Positions 7,009 to 17,500 of a DNA stretch of 64,000 nt are shown in pieces (within the stretch, counting starts at the first letter, position 1; each line of letters begins with the position of its first letter). The stretch covers positions 1 through 64,000 of the forward strand of contig CAJKDY010000013.1 of assembly GCA_905198835.1 (NCBI GenBank), given 5' to 3'. Below the pieces are notes generated by a model. It was not told the DNA's origin, did not search any database, and worked only from the letters and a program-made list of their open reading frames with translations. Source of the DNA: an uncultured Eubacteriales bacterium (GTDB lineage: Bacteria; Bacillota; Clostridia; Oscillospirales; Oscillospiraceae). Both the position numbers and the translations under genes were made by a program.

Positions 7009-10000
7009 ATGAAGAAGACCATGACGCGGACGCTGTCTCTGGTCCTGACGATCTGCCTGATCGCCGGACTGCTGGTGGTGCCCGCCGTGGCCGCGTATGA
7101 TAGCGCGGCCGCCGCCGTGAGCGCGATCAAGACGGAGCTGGGCCTGGAAGACAGCGCCGAAAACACTGCCATTGATTTCGCGCTGGGTGCGCCCCAGGTC
7201 GAAAACCCGGAAGAGGTTTTTGCCCAGGACACGGCTTTGAAGCAGTATGTCCAGGGCGGCATTGAGGCTCTGATGGCTGAAGACGGCGGCGCTGCCGTCG
7301 CGGTAGATACCGCCAGCTATACGGCCAATGCCACCGAGACGGCGCTGGGCACCATCGCCTACACCGCTACCCTGACGGTGGGTGAGAGCGACACCGCCAA
7401 CATCGGCGGCACCATCACCGTGAACAAGCCTTCCACCGAGCCCGAGACCTATCAAGTCTCCACGGATAATACTATCATGCACGGCCGCATCACCGTGACG
7501 GTGGACGGTGAGGAGGCCACACAGGTCGCCGCGGGCGCTACCGTTACCGTGACCGCTACCGCCGACGCGCACTATGAGCTGGACAAGATCACCGTGACCA
7601 AGGCTGACGACGGCACGACCACCGTGTCGGTCAACGATGACGGTACCTTTACCATGCCCGCCTACAACGTCATGGTCTCCGCGACCTTCAAGGATGCCGC
7701 CTACGCCATCACCGTGACTGCCGGTGAGCACGGCAGCGCCTCCGCCTCCGCCACCGAGGCTACCATGGGCACCGCGATCACCCTGACCATTACCCCTGAC
7801 GGTGGCTACGAGGTGAACGCTGTCACCGTTAACGACAACCCGTTGGACGCGCAGGAGGACGGCGCCTATACCTTTAACATGCCCGGCCAGGCCGTCACCG
7901 TCAACGTGACCTTCCGGGCGACCCAGGTCACCCCGCCCACGAAGGTGGACCTGTCCACCAAGACCGTCTCTCTGCAGAAGGGCGACGCCGCTCTGGAGGG
8001 CGCTCCTGTGGTGGGCGACGTGCTCACCGCCGTGGTGAGCGACGACATCCCCGCCGCTGATGTGGACTTTGTCTGGACCGTGGGCGATGCCCCTGTGGCC
8101 GACAACGCCACCGCCACTTACACCGTGGCCGCTGCCGACGAGGGCAAGGTCATCAAGGTCAAGGCTCAGGCCAAGACCGACAGCACTACCTATGAGAACG
8201 AGACTCCTGAGGTCTCCACCGCCGCCGTGGAGGCCGCCCCGCTCAAGACCATCGTCTATACCGCCGAGGACGTGAACGTCAAGTACGACTGCATGCGTCA
8301 CGCGGTGGAGGTGAACGTCACCGAGCCTGCCACCGGCGCTACCGTCATGTACGGCGAGGCCGAGGGCAGCTATACCACCACCAGCGCTCCAGCTTCCTGG
8401 GACGTGGTGGACAAGACGGTGTACTTCCGGATCACCGCCGACGGCTACGAGACGGTGACGGGCTCCGCGAAGCTGACCATCACCAAGGCCGACGCGCCCC
8501 AGATCACCCTGACCGCCAGCCCCTCCGGCGTGCCCGCTGAGGGCGGCGAGGTGACCTTCACCGTCACCGGCGTGCCCCAGGAGGCCGCCGCGCCCACCAT
8601 CTCCTGCAGCGAGGACGGCGCCATCGCCCTGACCAAGCAGTCTGACAACACCTACACCGGCACCCACACCATTGCCGCCGCCACCGAGGCCAAGACCCAC
8701 ACCGTCACCCTGACCTGGTCCGGGGACAACTACGAGGCCATCGGCGAGGTCAAGTGCGTCGTGGAGCAGCTGGCCCCCGGCGCGGTGAACAAGACCGCGC
8801 TGACCGACGCCATTACCGCCGCCAACGCCGCCGTCGAGGCCATCAAGGTGGACACCGACGCTGCCAACGTGGACGAGGGCGTGAAGTGGGTCACCGCCGA
8901 GGCGAAGGCCGCCTACGTGGCCGCCATCGGTGTCGCCCAGGGTGTGCTCGACAACGACAACGCCACCCAGGACGAGGTGGACGCGGCTGTGACCGCTCTG
9001 GCTACCGCCACCACCGACTTTGAGAGAGCCCAGGATACCGGCACCAAGGTGCCCGAGGCTACCAAGTACAACGTGAGCGTCACCGACGGCACCGCCGATA
9101 AGGCTACCGCCGCCGAGGGCGAGAGCGTCACCGTCACCGCCAACGCCGCCCCCGCCGGCAAGGTCTTCGATAAGTGGACCGCCACCGGCCTGACCCTGAG
9201 CGCCGAGGACGCGGCCAAGGCCGAGCTGACCTTCACCATGCCCGCCAATGACGTGGCCCTGACCGCCACCTACAAGGACGAGACCGTGGAGCCCGCCGAC
9301 CCCGCCGTGAAGGACGCTTCCATCGTGTTCATCACCAAGGACAACTACGAGACCCTGGCTCCTACCTATAATTATTACGGCGCCACCGCCGAGACCCTGC
9401 GGCCCGCCGCCGACGTGCAGCTGCCCTGGCTGCTGGTCAGCTATGCGCGCAACGAGGCCGGCACCGTGACCTTTGCCGTGACCAAGGACGGCAAGGCCGT
9501 CCAGTTCGGCTCCGGCGACACCAAGAGCGCCACCCTGAGCTTTGAGGCCGCCGCGGCCAACGCCAATGCCTGGATCTCCTTCCACATGGTGAGCCAGGCC
9601 GAGACCGACCACAAGGACCAGACCTGGCTGGACCAGGCCGACGCCGAGGGCGAGTATAAGGTCACCGTGACCATGGGCGAGGATACCGCCACCGCCACGG
9701 CCACCTACACCAAGCCCGAGGCCGATAAGACCGAGCTGGTGGCCGCCATCAAGGCCGCCCAGGCCATGCTGGATATGGCCAAGACCGCCGAGAGCGGCGC
9801 GGAGATCCTGAAGGCCGACCTCTGGGCCACCGTCGCCGAGAAGGCCGCTCTGAAGCAGGCCATTGCCGCCGCCCAGACCGTGGCCGACGACAAGACCGCC
9901 ACCGAGGAGCAGGTGGCCGACGCTGTGACCGCTCTGGACGCCGCTGTGGAGGCCAACCTCCACACCGGTGAGAAGGACGTGACCATGGACGACCTGACCG

Positions 10001-11169
10001 CCGCCGTCACCGCCGCCAAGCAGGCCGCCGAGGACATCACCGTGGCCGAGGACGCCGCCAGCGTGAAGCGGGGCGAGGAGTTCGTCACCGAGGCTGTGAA
10101 GGCCGACTATGACGCCGCCATCGCCAAGGCTGAGGCTGTGACCAAGAATGCCGAGGCCACCGCCGAGGAGATCGAGGCCGCGCTGATCGACCTGAACGAG
10201 GCCACCCTGGTCTTCAACGCCGCCAAGCAGGAGGGCACCAAGTCCGCCAGCCGTCCCAGCGGCGGCGGCAGCAGCAGCTCCTCCAGCAGCACCGGCAACA
10301 CCACCACGAACGAGACCCTGACCGACGGCACCAAGCGCACCACCGTTACCGCTAAGGACGGCACCGTCACCGTGACCGACACCAAGCCCGACGGCACCAA
10401 GACCGTTACCGTCACCACCCCCACCGGCGAGATCACCACCGACGTGACCCTGGGCCGGAACACCGAGAGCGTCCAGGTGGCCGTTCCCGTGGACAACGCC
10501 AACAGCGGCATGGTGGCCGTCATCATCAAGCCCGACGGCACCGAGGAGATCATCCGCGACAGCGTGGTGGTGGACGGCGAGGTGATCTTTGACCTGGACG
10601 AGAACGCCAAGGTGAAGATCGCGAACAAGGCCAAGAGCTTTGTGGATATGCCCGGCCACTGGGCCAAGAGCGATGTGGACTTCGTGTCCGCCCGTGACCT
10701 CTTCAACGGCGTGAGCAATACCCACTTCGCCCCTGACGCCACCATGACCCGCGGCATGATGGCCACCGTGCTCTATCGTCTGGACGGCGAGGGCAAGGTG
10801 GACAAGGCTGTGGACTTCTCCGACGTAGCTGCCGACGACTGGTTTGCCGCCGCTGTGGGCTGGGCCGCTGAGATCGGCATGATCAACGGCTACACCGACG
10901 GCACCTTCGGTCCCAACCGCTCCATCACCCGCGAGGAGCTGGTGGTCATGATCTACCGCTACGCCGGCGCCCCCGCTGTGGAGGGCCAGGATATGGAGAA
11001 GTTTGACGACGCCGCCTCTGTCTCCGACTGGGCCACCGCCGCCATGACCTGGGCTATCCAGAACGGCATCATCAATGGCAAGACTGCCAGCACCATCGAC
11101 CCCAAGGGCGACGCCACCCGCGCCGAGGTCTCCGCTGTGCTCCAGCGCTATGTGAAGCTGGCCAAGTAA
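7009..11169 (+). CDS. Giant secreted adhesin-like protein with InlB-type and FIVAR repeats and three C-terminal SLH domains
   Basis: The start chosen is the ATG at 7009, behind GGAGGA at 8 nt, because it begins a clear signal peptide (MKKTMTRTLSLVLTICLIAG, Ala-rich cleavage region near residue 28). The earlier ATG at 6928 lies inside the promoter. From 7009 it has 1386 residues. Order: signal peptide; InlB B-type beta repeats around residues 147-228, 232-305 and 687-756; Ig-like beta modules (about 313-495); FIVAR-like helical repeats (about 595-674, 906-984, 993-1077); a Ser-rich hinge near 1080-1098; and three SLH domains (about 1211-1386) that bind secondary cell-wall polymer. It is probably an S-layer-associated surface protein or adhesin. 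No enzyme motif is visible. Its last roughly 290 residues closely match the next gene. Confidence 0.85.
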   Translation: MKKTMTRTLSLVLTICLIAGLLVVPAVAAYDSAAAAVSAIKTELGLEDSAENTAIDFALGAPQVENPEEVFAQDTALKQYVQGGIEALMAEDGGAAVAVDTASYTANATETALGTIAYTATLTVGESDTANIGGTITVNKPSTEPETYQVSTDNTIMHGRITVTVDGEEATQVAAGATVTVTATADAHYELDKITVTKADDGTTTVSVNDDGTFTMPAYNVMVSATFKDAAYAITVTAGEHGSASASATEATMGTAITLTITPDGGYEVNAVTVNDNPLDAQEDGAYTFNMPGQAVTVNVTFRATQVTPPTKVDLSTKTVSLQKGDAALEGAPVVGDVLTAVVSDDIPAADVDFVWTVGDAPVADNATATYTVAAADEGKVIKVKAQAKTDSTTYENETPEVSTAAVEAAPLKTIVYTAEDVNVKYDCMRHAVEVNVTEPATGATVMYGEAEGSYTTTSAPASWDVVDKTVYFRITADGYETVTGSAKLTITKADAPQITLTASPSGVPAEGGEVTFTVTGVPQEAAAPTISCSEDGAIALTKQSDNTYTGTHTIAAATEAKTHTVTLTWSGDNYEAIGEVKCVVEQLAPGAVNKTALTDAITAANAAVEAIKVDTDAANVDEGVKWVTAEAKAAYVAAIGVAQGVLDNDNATQDEVDAAVTALATATTDFERAQDTGTKVPEATKYNVSVTDGTADKATAAEGESVTVTANAAPAGKVFDKWTATGLTLSAEDAAKAELTFTMPANDVALTATYKDETVEPADPAVKDASIVFITKDNYETLAPTYNYYGATAETLRPAADVQLPWLLVSYARNEAGTVTFAVTKDGKAVQFGSGDTKSATLSFEAAAANANAWISFHMVSQAETDHKDQTWLDQADAEGEYKVTVTMGEDTATATATYTKPEADKTELVAAIKAAQAMLDMAKTAESGAEILKADLWATVAEKAALKQAIAAAQTVADDKTATEEQVADAVTALDAAVEANLHTGEKDVTMDDLTAAVTAAKQAAEDITVAEDAASVKRGEEFVTEAVKADYDAAIAKAEAVTKNAEATAEEIEAALIDLNEATLVFNAAKQEGTKSASRPSGGGSSSSSSSTGNTTTNETLTDGTKRTTVTAKDGTVTVTDTKPDGTKTVTVTTPTGEITTDVTLGRNTESVQVAVPVDNANSGMVAVIIKPDGTEEIIRDSVVVDGEVIFDLDENAKVKIANKAKSFVDMPGHWAKSDVDFVSARDLFNGVSNTHFAPDATMTRGMMATVLYRLDGEGKVDKAVDFSDVAADDWFAAAVGWAAEIGMINGYTDGTFGPNRSITREELVVMIYRYAGAPAVEGQDMEKFDDAASVSDWATAAMTWAIQNGIINGKTASTIDPKGDATRAEVSAVLQRYVKLAK
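10300..11169 (+). repeat. Paralogous SLH block, copy 1
   Basis: About 870 bp encoding the Thr/Asp-rich stalk and three SLH domains. It is closely similar in DNA and protein to 16842-17711 at the end of the next gene, indicating duplication or gene conversion. Confidence 0.8.
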
Positions 11170-11174
11170 GAGAC

Positions 11175-11304
11175 GAAGCGCGAGGGTAGGCGCGCCGCCA
11201 GGCTTGGAGCCGACCGCACGGCAAAAACAGGCTGGCGAAGCCAGCGGCATTTTGCCAAGGGCGGCGAAAGAACCGGCGAAAGCGCGCCCAACCCGAGCGT
11301 GACA
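11175..11304 (+). repeat. Structured dispersed element, copy A (possible 3'-UTR RNA)
   Basis: A 130-nt element starting 6 nt after the SLH gene stop codon. The 5' end GAAGCGCGAGGGTA and 3' end CCCAACCCGAGCGTGACA are shared with copy B (42851-42987, minus strand). Predicted helices: GGGT (11184-11187) with ACCC (11291-11294); GGCGCG (11189-11194) with CGCGCC (11283-11288); GGCAAAA (11220-11226) with TTTTGCC (11250-11256); GCTGGC (11231-11236) with GCCAGC (11240-11245). Copy B has different bases in these stems but keeps them paired. An intrinsic terminator follows 20 nt later. Confidence 0.75.
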
Positions 11305-11323
11305 GCCCATGCACGCTAGCAGC

Positions 11324-11357
11324 AAACGACCCCGACACGCAAGTGTCGGGGTCGTTT
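11324..11357 (+). terminator. Terminator of the first SLH gene
   Basis: AAACGACCCCGACAC pairs fully with GTGTCGGGGTCGTTT around a GCAA loop. The terminator of the second SLH gene is the same except for a two-base swap compensated on the other arm. Confidence 0.9.
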
Positions 11358-11439
11358 CTTCGCAACCGCCCGGCCTCTACATTATATATAAGGTATCAAA
11401 CGGGCTGGAAGAAAATTTACAAAATGGAAACAAAAGGGC

Positions 11440-11468
11440 TTGCAATTGGAAAAAGTGAGTGGTAGAAT
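11440..11468 (+). promoter_or_regulatory. Promoter of the second SLH adhesin gene
   Basis: TTGCAA (11440-11445), 17-nt spacer, TAGAAT (11463-11468). Same -35 and spacing as the first SLH gene promoter. Confidence 0.75.
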
Positions 11469-11525
11469 AGGGCTATCTTAGGACCCTTATGGGCAAAATA
11501 CACTAATTTTTACTTGGAGGGATCG

Positions 11526-14500
11526 ATGATGAGAAGTACATGGAAGCGCGCGCTTTCGGCAATTCTGACGGTCTGCATGATCGCCACATTGCTGGTGGTG
11601 CCCGCGGCTGCCGCAGACAGTACATACGTCTGGGTGGATGGAACGACGAATACATTTTTTACCGTAGATACCTCTAGTATGAGGACCGTGAGCGAAATTA
11701 CCGTTGACGGGAACAAGTACACAAGAGGTGTTAAGTTGGGTGTAGACACCATTACATTTACCGTGCCGGAGGGTCAATCTGGTTCGGTGAAGGTCCTTGT
11801 GGGTAGCCGTGCGACCAGTGTTGCCCAAGCGGACATCTCGATCGATGGAACGAAAGTGTCGGTAGGTACATATGGGGAGACTACCCCTGCTACCGTTACC
11901 AAGGAACTTACCCAGGGCGCCCATACGATTGGAAAGGGCACGAAAGACGCCACTGTGTACCGCGTGGAGTGGGTCCCCGCTTCCACCACCTCCGAGTTCG
12001 TCACCGGCGTGAAGATCACCGATGACCAGGACAACGAGAACCTGAACGCGGACGTGCGCAGCCAGGACGTTACCCTGAGCCTGAAGGCTACCGTCACCGG
12101 CGGCACCAGCGGCACGGTGGCAGCCGATTCCTGGAAGGTGTTTAAGGGCGAGGATGAAGTCGTGGACGGCACCGTGACTGTCACGGGCAATGACGACGGC
12201 AAGACCGCCGTCGTCAATGTGGCTGCCAACGCGGTCCGGGGCCAGTACACCATCAAGGCCACCTCCACCGATAACGCCCAGGGCACCGAGGGCGGCGAGA
12301 GCACCAAGTTCACCGGCTCCGCCACCCTGCGGGTCCGCCGGGCCGTGGTGGACACCATGACCCTAACGGCTCCCGCGTCCAGCACGGTCAACATGAAGAT
12401 GGGCGACGAGCCTGTGGCCGTGGAGATCGCCACCACCTGGGTGACGGCGGACGGCGACTGCATCATCCAGCCCGCCAGCGACGCCGACCAGGTCACCTTC
12501 GCGTCCAATGACGAGACTGTCGTCACCGTGAGCACCGGCGATGTGGACAACGACGGTAAGGCCACCCTGACCGCCGTGGGCGTGGGCAGCACCACCGTCA
12601 CCGCCACCAGTACCCGCAACGATACGGACGGCCAGCCCAAGGTGGTCACCCTGAACGTGACCGTGGGCAAGGGCGAGACCACCCTGACCCTGTCCCAGCC
12701 CCGGAACACCCAGGTGGTGGCCGCGGGCGGCTACCTGCTCTTTGAGCTGACCGGCCTACCCAGCAACGCCGCTAAGCAGCCCTATGAGTATGTGACCGTC
12801 ACGCCCGATACCGGCGTGACCGTCTCCGCTCCCGCCGAGGGCGATAAGCCCTATGACGAGGGCAGCACCGCCGTGGGCGGCTGGAACGTGAAGGTGGCTC
12901 TGCCCGCCAACTCTTCGAACACGGACGACGTGGAGTACACCGTCGCTGCCAGCTACGGCGCGGAGAGCAATGACCTCTGGGATGTGGCCGACGCGGACAG
13001 CCGGACTGTTAAGGTCCTGAGCACCGCCAAGAAGAACATCAAGGTCACCGGCCAGACCGGCTCCGGCGCCACCGTAGCCAAGACCTCCGGCGATACCCTG
13101 ACCCTGAGCGCCGACGCCGTGCTCAACGAGAGTACCGGCACTCCCGCCGCCGACCAGACCGGCCTGACCTTCACCTGGAAGAAGGGCAACCAGGAGCTGA
13201 CTGCCGGGAGCAACATCTCCATCAGCAGCGCCCCCTGCACCATTGAGGGCCACACCGGCCATACTGAGAGCACCCTGACCATCACCGGCATTTTGGTGGC
13301 TGATGCGGGCACGTACACCTGCGAGGTGAGCCACGCCGACGTGGACGCCCCCGCCACCGCTGACTTTACCGTCACCGTGGCCAAGAAGGAGGGTACCGTG
13401 CCCCGGGCCGACGTGGACGCCTCCACCCGGGTGCTGTCCAATGTGCAGGCGGGCTGGAAGTACAGCCTGAACGGCAACGGCTCCGACGCCAAGTGGGTGG
13501 ATATTGACGCTGCCTCTGTCACCATCCCCGCCACCATTGAGGGTGTGGATATGACCGCTGTCCAGGGCATCTATGTCCAGGACCCCGGCGACGACGAGAC
13601 CCTGCCCGCCTTCCAGCACATCGAGCTGACCCGGGCCACCACCCCCGTGCTGGAGGCTCTGGACGGCGCGCTGAAAATTACCAACTACCAGGAGGCCTAT
13701 AAGGACCTCTATCAGTATAAGACCGCCTCTGACGCCGACTGGACCGACGCCACCGTCACCGAGGCCGAGGACAAGGCCAGCGCCACCATCTCCGGCCTGA
13801 CCAACGGCACGGAGTATCAGGTGCGGGTGAAGTACGGCAAGTACATCCTGCAGACCCTGGTCCCCGCCACGGGCACCCCCGCTGAGCCTGCCGGCGATCC
13901 CACCGAGCTGAAGGAGCTGATCCAGACCGCCAAGAACAAGGTCATCGGCATCTGGTATGCCGACAATGCCGCCGATGTGCTGGCGGGCGCCAAGTTTGTG
14001 CCCGTGTCCGACGGCACCACCTATAATAATGCCATCAAGGCCGCTGAGGCCGTGGCCAACGCCGTGGACGGCACTGGCGCGCCCAGCTCCACCACCACCG
14101 AGCTAAACAACGCCAAGACCGCCCTCCAGGGCGCCATGGACATCTTTGACGCTCTGGAGAAGAAGGACGGCACCAAGAAGCAGGACGCGTTCATTCTGAA
14201 CATGAACGAGGTGAGCGCCCAGGAGATCGAGAACCAGCCCAAGGGAACCGCCGCCAATACCGTGGCGAACCTGGGCACCCAGGGCTTCTTCACCCTGCTG
14301 GGCAATAAGGACACCGGCGCAAAGGCTGCGGTTCAAAACAGCGATATGCTGTTTGACGACGGCTTCTACGGCACCCACCGCTGGAATGCCCAGGGTAAGG
14401 TAGAACTCAGCAGCAGCCAGTATTATAAGGGCATCAAGTTCACCACCACTGTCGCCAACTCCACCGTGAAGGTCTGGGCTGCCAATGTCGGCGGTAGCGC

Positions 14501-17500
14501 GCGTAGCCTCCAGGCTATCGGCGCGGCTGCAGTGACCGGCGCGGAATATGCCGCCAACGAGTTTAAGATGGCGGAACTGACCCTGGCCACCGCTGGCACC
14601 TATTATCTGGGCGGCACCAACACCCTGCAGATCTACCGCGTTGAGGTCGTCCAGCCCGGCGTGGACCCCGTGCCCACCGCCTATGACATCACCGTGGCCG
14701 CCGCCGAGAACGGCACCGTGAAGACCACCGTGGGCGGCGTGGACGCCGACTCCGCTTGCGAGGGCGACGAGGTCACCATCGTGGCTACCCCCGCCAACAC
14801 CGGCTTTACGGTGGACACCGTGAAGGTCACCAAGGCTGACAACAGCGAGGTCACTGTTACCGAGAACAAGTTCACCATGCCCGCCGAGGCCGTCACCGTC
14901 ACCGTGACCTTCAAGTCCACCGGCGTGACGCCCACCACCAGCGCCATCACCAAGGCCGCCGCCACCAACGGCAGCTTCACCGTGAAGGTGGGTGACGCCG
15001 AGGTCACCGAGGCCGCCGAGGGCGCCACCGTCGTGGTCACCCCCACCGCCGCCAATGGCTACGAGGTGGACGCGGTCGCCACTACGCCCGCCGCTACCGT
15101 GACCAAGCAGGACGACGGCACCTACACCTTCCCCATGCCCGGTGAGGCCGTCACCGTCACCGTGACCTTCAAGGAGGTCCAGGTCACTCCCACTGAGTAC
15201 AACATCACCGTCACCGCTGGCGCCAACGGCACCGCCACCGCCTCTGCCGCCAAGGCCGCCGCGGGCACCGAGATCACCCTGACCATCACCCCTGAGCAGG
15301 GCTACGAGGTGGATCAGATCACCAGCGCCGATGTGACCGTTGCGAACAACAAGTTCACCATGCCCGCCAAGGACGTCACCATCAACGTGACCTTCAAGCA
15401 GACCCAGACTCCCACGCCCAGCGGCGTTCACACCTTTGAGTCCAAGACGCTGACTCAGGCCGCTGCCGGCTCCGCCGCCTCCGGCGCCTACGCCGAGGAC
15501 AACTACTTTACTCTGGTCCCCTCCACCAAGACCAAGTACGACCAGAGCAACAAGGAGTGGAAGGCTGATACGTTCGGCGACAACGCCTATGATCCCTCCG
15601 GCGACAACGCCGTTTCCAAGGTGGTCCGCTTCAACATGGGCGGCGCCACCAAGGCTGACGGCCCTGCCATCAAGTTCACCACTGCCAAGGACAACGCCAA
15701 GGTCCAGATCTGGTGGGTCCAGGGCGGCGGCGACACCGAGGATAAGGATGCCAGCGGCAACAAGCTGGGGACCTTTACCGACGTGGGCATCCGCCAGATC
15801 GCGCTGATGAAGACCGACGCCACCGTGGTGGAGGCTTCCACGCTGGCCCACACCGGCACCACTCCCGGCGGCGAGGGCCGGATCAAGGCCAATGATCCCG
15901 AGTACACCGAGCTCACTGTGGCCACCGCCGGCACCTATATGATCGGCAGCGCCGAGGGCAGCAACTATATCTTCAAGATCGTTGTCACCGAGGACGCCGG
16001 CACCACGCCCACTCCCACCGAGCACAACATCACCGTCACCGCCGGTGAGCACGGCACCGCCACCGCCTCCGCGGCCAAGGCTGTCAAGGACACCGAGATC
16101 ACCCTGACCATCACCCCTGAGCAGGGCTACGAGGTGGATCAGATCACCAGCGCTGACGTGACCGTGGCGAACAACAAGTTCACCATGCCCGACAAGGACG
16201 TTGCCATCAGCGTGACCTTCAAGGCCACCACCGTCACCCCGCCCCAGGTGGACAAGACGGCGCTGGATGCGGCCATCACTGCCGCTGAGGCTGTGGACGT
16301 GGCTGGCGTGAAAGTCTCTGAGGACGGCGCCGACGTGCCCACCACCGAGAAGTGGATCGCCAAGGACGTGAAGGACGCCTTTGACAAGGCTCTGACCGAC
16401 GCAAAGGCCGTGGCCGACACCGCCACCCAGGCCGAGGTGGACGCCGCCGCCAAGGCTCTGACCGACGCCACCAAGGCTCTGACCGACGCCATTGAGAATG
16501 CCGCTTACGGCACCAAGGCCGCCGACAAGACCGACCTGACCGCCGCCATCGAGGCCGCCAAGGCCAAGATGGAGGGCGTGCTGACCAGCGCTAACGGCAG
16601 CGATGTGGACACGGACAAGACCTGGGTCACCGCCGCTGTCAAGACCGCGCTGGAGAACGCCATCCAGGCTGCCCAGGATGTGGTGGACAACGCTGAGGCT
16701 ACCGATGAGGACATCGCCAAGGCCGTCACCGACCTGAATACCGCCAGCGACGCCTTCAAGCCCGCCGCGGGCACCAAGACCTCCGGCGGCTACCGTCCCG
16801 GCAGCAGCTCCGGCAGCGGCAGCAACGCCAACACCACCGATAAGAAGACCGAGACGCTGACTGACGGCACCAAGCGTGTCACCGAGACCGCCAAGGACGG
16901 CACCGTCACCGTGACCGACACCAAGCCCGACGGCACCAAGACCGTTACCACCACCACCCCCGCTGGTGAGACCACCATCGACGTGACCCTGGGCCACGGC
17001 GCCGAGAGCGTCCAGGTCGCCGTCCCCGTGGACAACGCCAGCAGCGGTCTGGTGGCCGTGATCGTCAAGCCCGACGGCACCGAGGAGATCATCCGCGACA
17101 GCGTGGTGGTGGACGACGAGGTCATCTTCGACCTGGACGAGAACGCCAAGGTCAAGGTCGTGAACAACACCAAGAGCTTTGTGGACGTGCCCGGCCACTG
17201 GGCTGAGAGCGACGTGAACTTTGTCACCGCCCGCGACCTCTTCAACGGCGTGAGCGATACCCACTTCGCTCCCAACGCCACGATGACCCGCAGCATGATG
17301 GCCACCGTCCTCTATCGTCTGGACGGCGAGACCAAGGCCGATAAGAGCGTGGACTTCTCCGACGTGACTACCGGCGATTGGTTCGCCGCCGCTGTGGACT
17401 GGGCCTCTGAGGCCGGCGTCATCAACGGCTACACCGACGGCTCCTTCGGCCCCAACCGCTCCATCACCCGTGAGGAGCTGGTGGTCATGATCTACCGCTA

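Noticed and set aside
6991..11325. A 1444-codon open frame antisense to the first SLH gene (and similar long antisense frames at 14103-17939, 27242-29446, 29816-32518 and 4556-6646)
   Set aside because: They result from the strong codon bias of GC-rich genes on the other strand. They are His/Gly/Val-rich, low in complexity, and have no ribosome-binding site or family motif.
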